From: an uncultured Verrucomicrobiota bacterium
Lineage (GTDB): Bacteria > Verrucomicrobiota > Verrucomicrobiia > Limisphaerales > UBA9464
DNA: 8,244 nt
Direction: 5' to 3'
Assembly (NCBI GenBank): GCA_903864375.1
Contig: CAIPFS010000002.1
Coordinates: forward strand, 1-8,244
Shown in pieces: positions 6,039 through 8,244 of this stretch (position 1 is the stretch's first letter; every line of letters starts with the position of its first letter). The notes under the pieces are model-generated. The model worked only from the letters and a program-made list of their open reading frames with translations. It made no database searches and was not told the DNA's origin. The translations under genes were made by a program, and so were the position numbers.

Positions 6039-6462
6039 CGTCGTCTCCTCCCACCCGCCCGTCGGGTCCCATGGACATCAAATCATACGACGTCGGATTA
6101 TGCTTTCCCGGGCATTCATAGATGTAGTCGTTGTTCCAGGGATCCTTCGGAACCTCCCCCTTCAAATAAGGGCCTTTCCAGGAAATCACGTTCGCCGGTT
6201 GCTGAACCAAATCATTCAGCCCCCCCTTGCCGGTGGGATACCGTCCGGTATCGACTTCAAAGGAATCGAGGGCGGTCCCGAAGGTGGAAATCTGTGACTG
6301 CGCGGCCGTGAGACGGGCCTGTTCGGTTCGTCCGGCAAATTTCGGCACCACAATCGCCGCCAGGATGCCCAGGATCACCAGCACGAGAAGCAGTTCAATC
6401 AGGGTGAAGGCATTGTCCCGACGGAGGGGGTGGGAACGACGGTTCAAGAGATTCAGTTTCAT
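6007..6462 (-). CDS. gspG: GspG, major pseudopilin
   Basis: GspG (151 aa) polymerises into the pseudopilus that pushes substrates through the secretin. It has a basic 18-residue leader, then the type III signal FTLIELLLVLVILGILAAIV starting at Phe19, with the conserved Glu at +5 (Glu23). Residue -1 is Ala18 rather than the usual Gly. The globular part carries the GspG signatures TGRYPTGKGGL (72-82), KGPYLKGEVPKDPWNNDYIY (96-115) and a C-terminal loop GPDGRVGGDDDV (132-143). That loop matches the family's calcium-binding loop, with Asp134 and Asp140-142 as candidate ligands. The gene starts 14 bases downstream of the gspF stop (13 bases between them). I see no Shine-Dalgarno sequence there, which is notable for a subunit normally made in excess. 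Its 3' end overlaps gspH by 32 bases. Confidence 0.97.
   Translation of the reverse strand: MKLNLLNRRSHPLRRDNAFTLIELLLVLVILGILAAIVVPKFAGRTEQARLTAAQSQISTFGTALDSFEVDTGRYPTGKGGLNDLVQQPANVISWKGPYLKGEVPKDPWNNDYIYECPGKHNPTSYDLMSMGPDGRVGGDDDVANWQTSKR
6045..6051 (-). promoter_or_regulatory. Ribosome binding site of gspH
   Basis: GGAGGAG on the minus strand, 6 bases before the ATG at 6038. It lies inside the end of gspG and fixes the gspH start in spite of the 32-base overlap. Confidence 0.8.
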
Positions 6463-6475
6463 AGGTGCAAAAGCG

Positions 6476-7759
6476 TTATTTGATATGGTCTTGAAGCGAA
6501 AAGATGGGGATCACCATGCCGATGAAAATCGTGCCGATAAAGGCCGCGATGAAGAACAACATGAGCGGCTCTGCCAGCGCGACGGCGGTCTTCAACTGTC
6601 GGTCGAGATCCCCTTCGGTCACATTGGCAATCCGGACCAGTTCTCCATCCAGACGACCGCTTTCCTCGGCCACCGAGATCATCTCGAGGGTCGAGCCCGA
6701 AAAGAGCGCCCGGGAGTCGGCAAGGCTGGGTCCAAGTTGTTTTCCTTCTTTCACGCGGTCTATGGAATGGGAGACCGCATCGACCAGTATCTGGTTACCA
6801 ATGGATCGTCGCGCAACGTTTAATCCGTTGACCAACGGAACACCTGCCCCAAGAAGCGTTCCCAGCATGCGGCAAAACCGTGCCATGGCGAATTGCGCGA
6901 CCAGCGGACCCAGGACCGGGGCCTTGAGAATGGTCCCCTCCCAGGCGCGGCGCCCCGCAGCGGACAGAAACCAGGTCCGGAGGGAAAAACCACCGATCAC
7001 CAGTCCGATCACCAGGAGAATCCCATAGTGGCGCATCACCTCGCTGGTTCCCACAATCAGGCGGGTCAATGGCGGCAACTGCGCTCCAAATCCCGAGAAG
7101 ATGGTCTGAAAACGGGGAATGAAAAAGACCAGCAGGAACACGAGCACTCCCAGCGCCAGAAACAGCAGAATGATCGGGTACAACAAGGCGGCGGTCACCT
7201 TCCCCTTCATTTCCTTTTCCCGGGCCTGAAAATCAGCGATCTGGCCGAGAACGACATCGAGGAATCCTCCGGTTTCGCCCGCCTCCACCATCGCCACGTA
7301 CACCCGTGGAAACACCTCGGGCGACCTCGACATGGCATCCGCCAGGGTCAACCCGTCGACGACATAATCGTGGACCTTTTTCCATTGGACGGCCGCCGCC
7401 GGTGTGGCTGCTTCCCGTGTCAGAATGACCAGGGCACGACTGAGGGGCACGCCCGCCGAGAGAAGGCTTGAAAGAAGGCGGGTGAAATTCTCCAGAGCCC
7501 GGGCGGAAACCTTGCCACTGCCTCCCATGGAGAGGACCGGGGCAGGCCTGGCAGTCGGGGTCGAAGGGGAACCCGTGGCGGGAGCGGGCTTGGGGCGGGT
7601 CTTTTTGGGGGCCGCACTGGTCCCTGCTTCCGAAACCCGGATCGGTTTGAGGCCCTGGATCTCCATTAGGCGCATCGCCTCCACCCGGCTCGGCGCTTCA
7701 ATGGTGCCTTCGGTAACCTTGCCACCCGTCGCCAGGGCTCGATATTGAAAGGATCCCAT
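6476..7759 (-). CDS. gspF: GspF, T2SS inner-membrane platform protein
   Basis: GspF (427 aa) is the polytopic inner-membrane platform around which the pseudopilus is built; it contacts GspE and GspL. The N-terminal section (residues 1-43, FQYRALATGGKVTEGTIEA) is typical. It is followed by a Pro/Ala/Lys/Thr-rich linker (about 44-84), then two T2SSF repeats. The first has the motifs SAGVPLSRAL (101-110) and VEAGETGGFLD (158-168). The second has GAGVPLVNGL (304-313) and VAEESGRLDGELVRIA (363-378). Three hydrophobic segments fit the family topology: about 188-215, 246-266 and 395-420. The length is slightly above the usual ~400 aa because of the linker. The ATG start is 4 bases after the gspE stop. 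No clear ribosome binding site precedes it, so coupling to gspE is likely. PilC is the type IV pilus homologue; the pseudopilin neighbours favour GspF. Confidence 0.96.
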   Translation of the reverse strand: MGSFQYRALATGGKVTEGTIEAPSRVEAMRLMEIQGLKPIRVSEAGTSAAPKKTRPKPAPATGSPSTPTARPAPVLSMGGSGKVSARALENFTRLLSSLLSAGVPLSRALVILTREAATPAAAVQWKKVHDYVVDGLTLADAMSRSPEVFPRVYVAMVEAGETGGFLDVVLGQIADFQAREKEMKGKVTAALLYPIILLFLALGVLVFLLVFFIPRFQTIFSGFGAQLPPLTRLIVGTSEVMRHYGILLVIGLVIGGFSLRTWFLSAAGRRAWEGTILKAPVLGPLVAQFAMARFCRMLGTLLGAGVPLVNGLNVARRSIGNQILVDAVSHSIDRVKEGKQLGPSLADSRALFSGSTLEMISVAEESGRLDGELVRIANVTEGDLDRQLKTAVALAEPLMLFFIAAFIGTIFIGMVIPIFSLQDHIK

Positions 7760-7763
7760 GGTG

Positions 7764-8244
7764 TCAGGTGGCCGTCACGGTGGAAGCGACAACGATTTCC
7801 GCCGCCGCGTCGGCTGCGTCTTCCGCCGCCTGATCCTTGGTCACCCGCAGGACTTCCTCCGGGGTGGTAATTCCCTCCCTCACCAACCGCCAGCCGTCCT
7901 CTGCGAGCATTCGAACCCCGCCCCGACGGGCCGCTTCGCGGATTTCACCGCTGGAAGCATTCCGGAGCATCAGGCGCCGGATGGCCTGCGTGCTGTTCAT
8001 CCATTCGAAGATGCCGCGGCGTCCGTGGTAGCCCGTATTCCGACATTCACGACAACCGACGGCGCGGTACAAGACCGTTTCCGCAGCAAAACCTAATTGA
8101 ATCTTCAGTGCCTGCGCGGTTGAACTGGTGTCCACCGCCCGGCACTGGCTGCACAGCACCCGAACCAGGCGTTGCGCCAGCACGGCTTCCAGCGAGGAAG
8201 CCACCAGGTACGGCTCCACCCCCATGTCCACCAGTCGGGTCAAT
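7764..8244 (-). CDS. gspE: GspE, T2SS assembly ATPase (C-terminal part only)
   Basis: GspE is the cytoplasmic hexameric ATPase that powers pseudopilus assembly. Only the last ~159 codons are here. The frame is open to the window edge, and the first in-frame start-like codon at 8243 is a TTG inside the conserved region TRLVDMGVEP, so the true start lies upstream, outside the window. The Walker A, Asp box and Walker B would also be outside. What is visible is the post-catalytic region VEPYLVASSLEAVLAQRLVR followed by a four-cysteine zinc motif, C-X2-C-X29-C-X2-C (codons 8153 to 8043), with the spacing known for T2SS GspE, then GYHGRRGIFE and the terminal helices ending in EEVLRVTK. A tail of about 23 Ala/Asp/Glu/Val/Thr-rich residues follows that conserved end and is not a feature I know from the family. 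The stop lies 4 bases before gspF. PilB is the close alternative, but the neighbours argue for GspE. Confidence 0.95.
   Translation of the reverse strand, partial: LTRLVDMGVEPYLVASSLEAVLAQRLVRVLCSQCRAVDTSSTAQALKIQLGFAAETVLYRAVGCRECRNTGYHGRRGIFEWMNSTQAIRRLMLRNASSGEIREAARRGGVRMLAEDGWRLVREGITTPEEVLRVTKDQAAEDAADAAAEIVVASTVTAT

Noticed and set aside
1..8244. Type IV pilus rather than secretion system
   Set aside because: The G-H-I-J-K pseudopilin set, with GspG motifs and a GspK bearing helix-hairpin-helix elements, is specific to T2SS; no PilT and no pilin of the PilA type is seen.

Overview
The window is a solid block of genes, all on the minus strand and read from position 8244 down to 1. It holds most of one type II secretion system (T2SS) operon. 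In transcription order: gspE (only its 3' end), gspF, gspG, gspH, gspI, gspJ, gspK, a gspL of the PilM-plus-PilN type, a gspM of the PilO type, a GspC/PilP-like gene, and the 5' end of gspD. The two end genes run off the window. The longest gap between genes is 13 bases. Most junctions overlap, five of them by the four bases ATGA. I see no promoter, terminator, RNA gene, mobile element, repeat array or CRISPR, and no stretch of even 50 bases without a gene.

The DNA is GC-rich. The protein style (Thr-Asn and Gly-rich linkers, pseudopilins with an Ala-Phe-Thr-Leu-Ile-Glu start, a GspD opening with a Leu-Asn-Phe-Arg-Gly-Val-Pro-type N0 domain) suggests a Verrucomicrobiota or related PVC-group bacterium. 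This is inferred from style, not from a marker gene.

Layout: 7764-8244 is the C-terminal part of the GspE ATPase, with its four-cysteine zinc motif. 6476-7759 is GspF, the inner-membrane platform. 2965-6462 encodes the five pseudopilins: major GspG, then minor H, I, J and K. 292-2968 encodes the inner-membrane assembly proteins L, M and the GspC/PilP-like protein. 1-302 is the start of the outer-membrane secretin GspD.

How they work together: GspE hydrolyses ATP in the cytoplasm and, through GspL and GspF, drives assembly of GspG into a short periplasmic pseudopilus tipped by H-I-J-K. GspM and the GspC/PilP-like protein link this machinery to the secretin, through which folded periplasmic proteins leave the cell. 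The order L-M-C/P-D follows pilM-N-O-P-Q of type IV pili rather than the classic gspC-first order. The prepilin peptidase (GspO/PilD) and GspN are not in the window.

I did not find a wholly new system. The points most worth a second look are the PilP-like, possibly lipoprotein, protein in the GspC role, a pair of EF-hand-like loops in GspK, Ala at the processing site of two pseudopilins, and the strongly overlapped gene layout.
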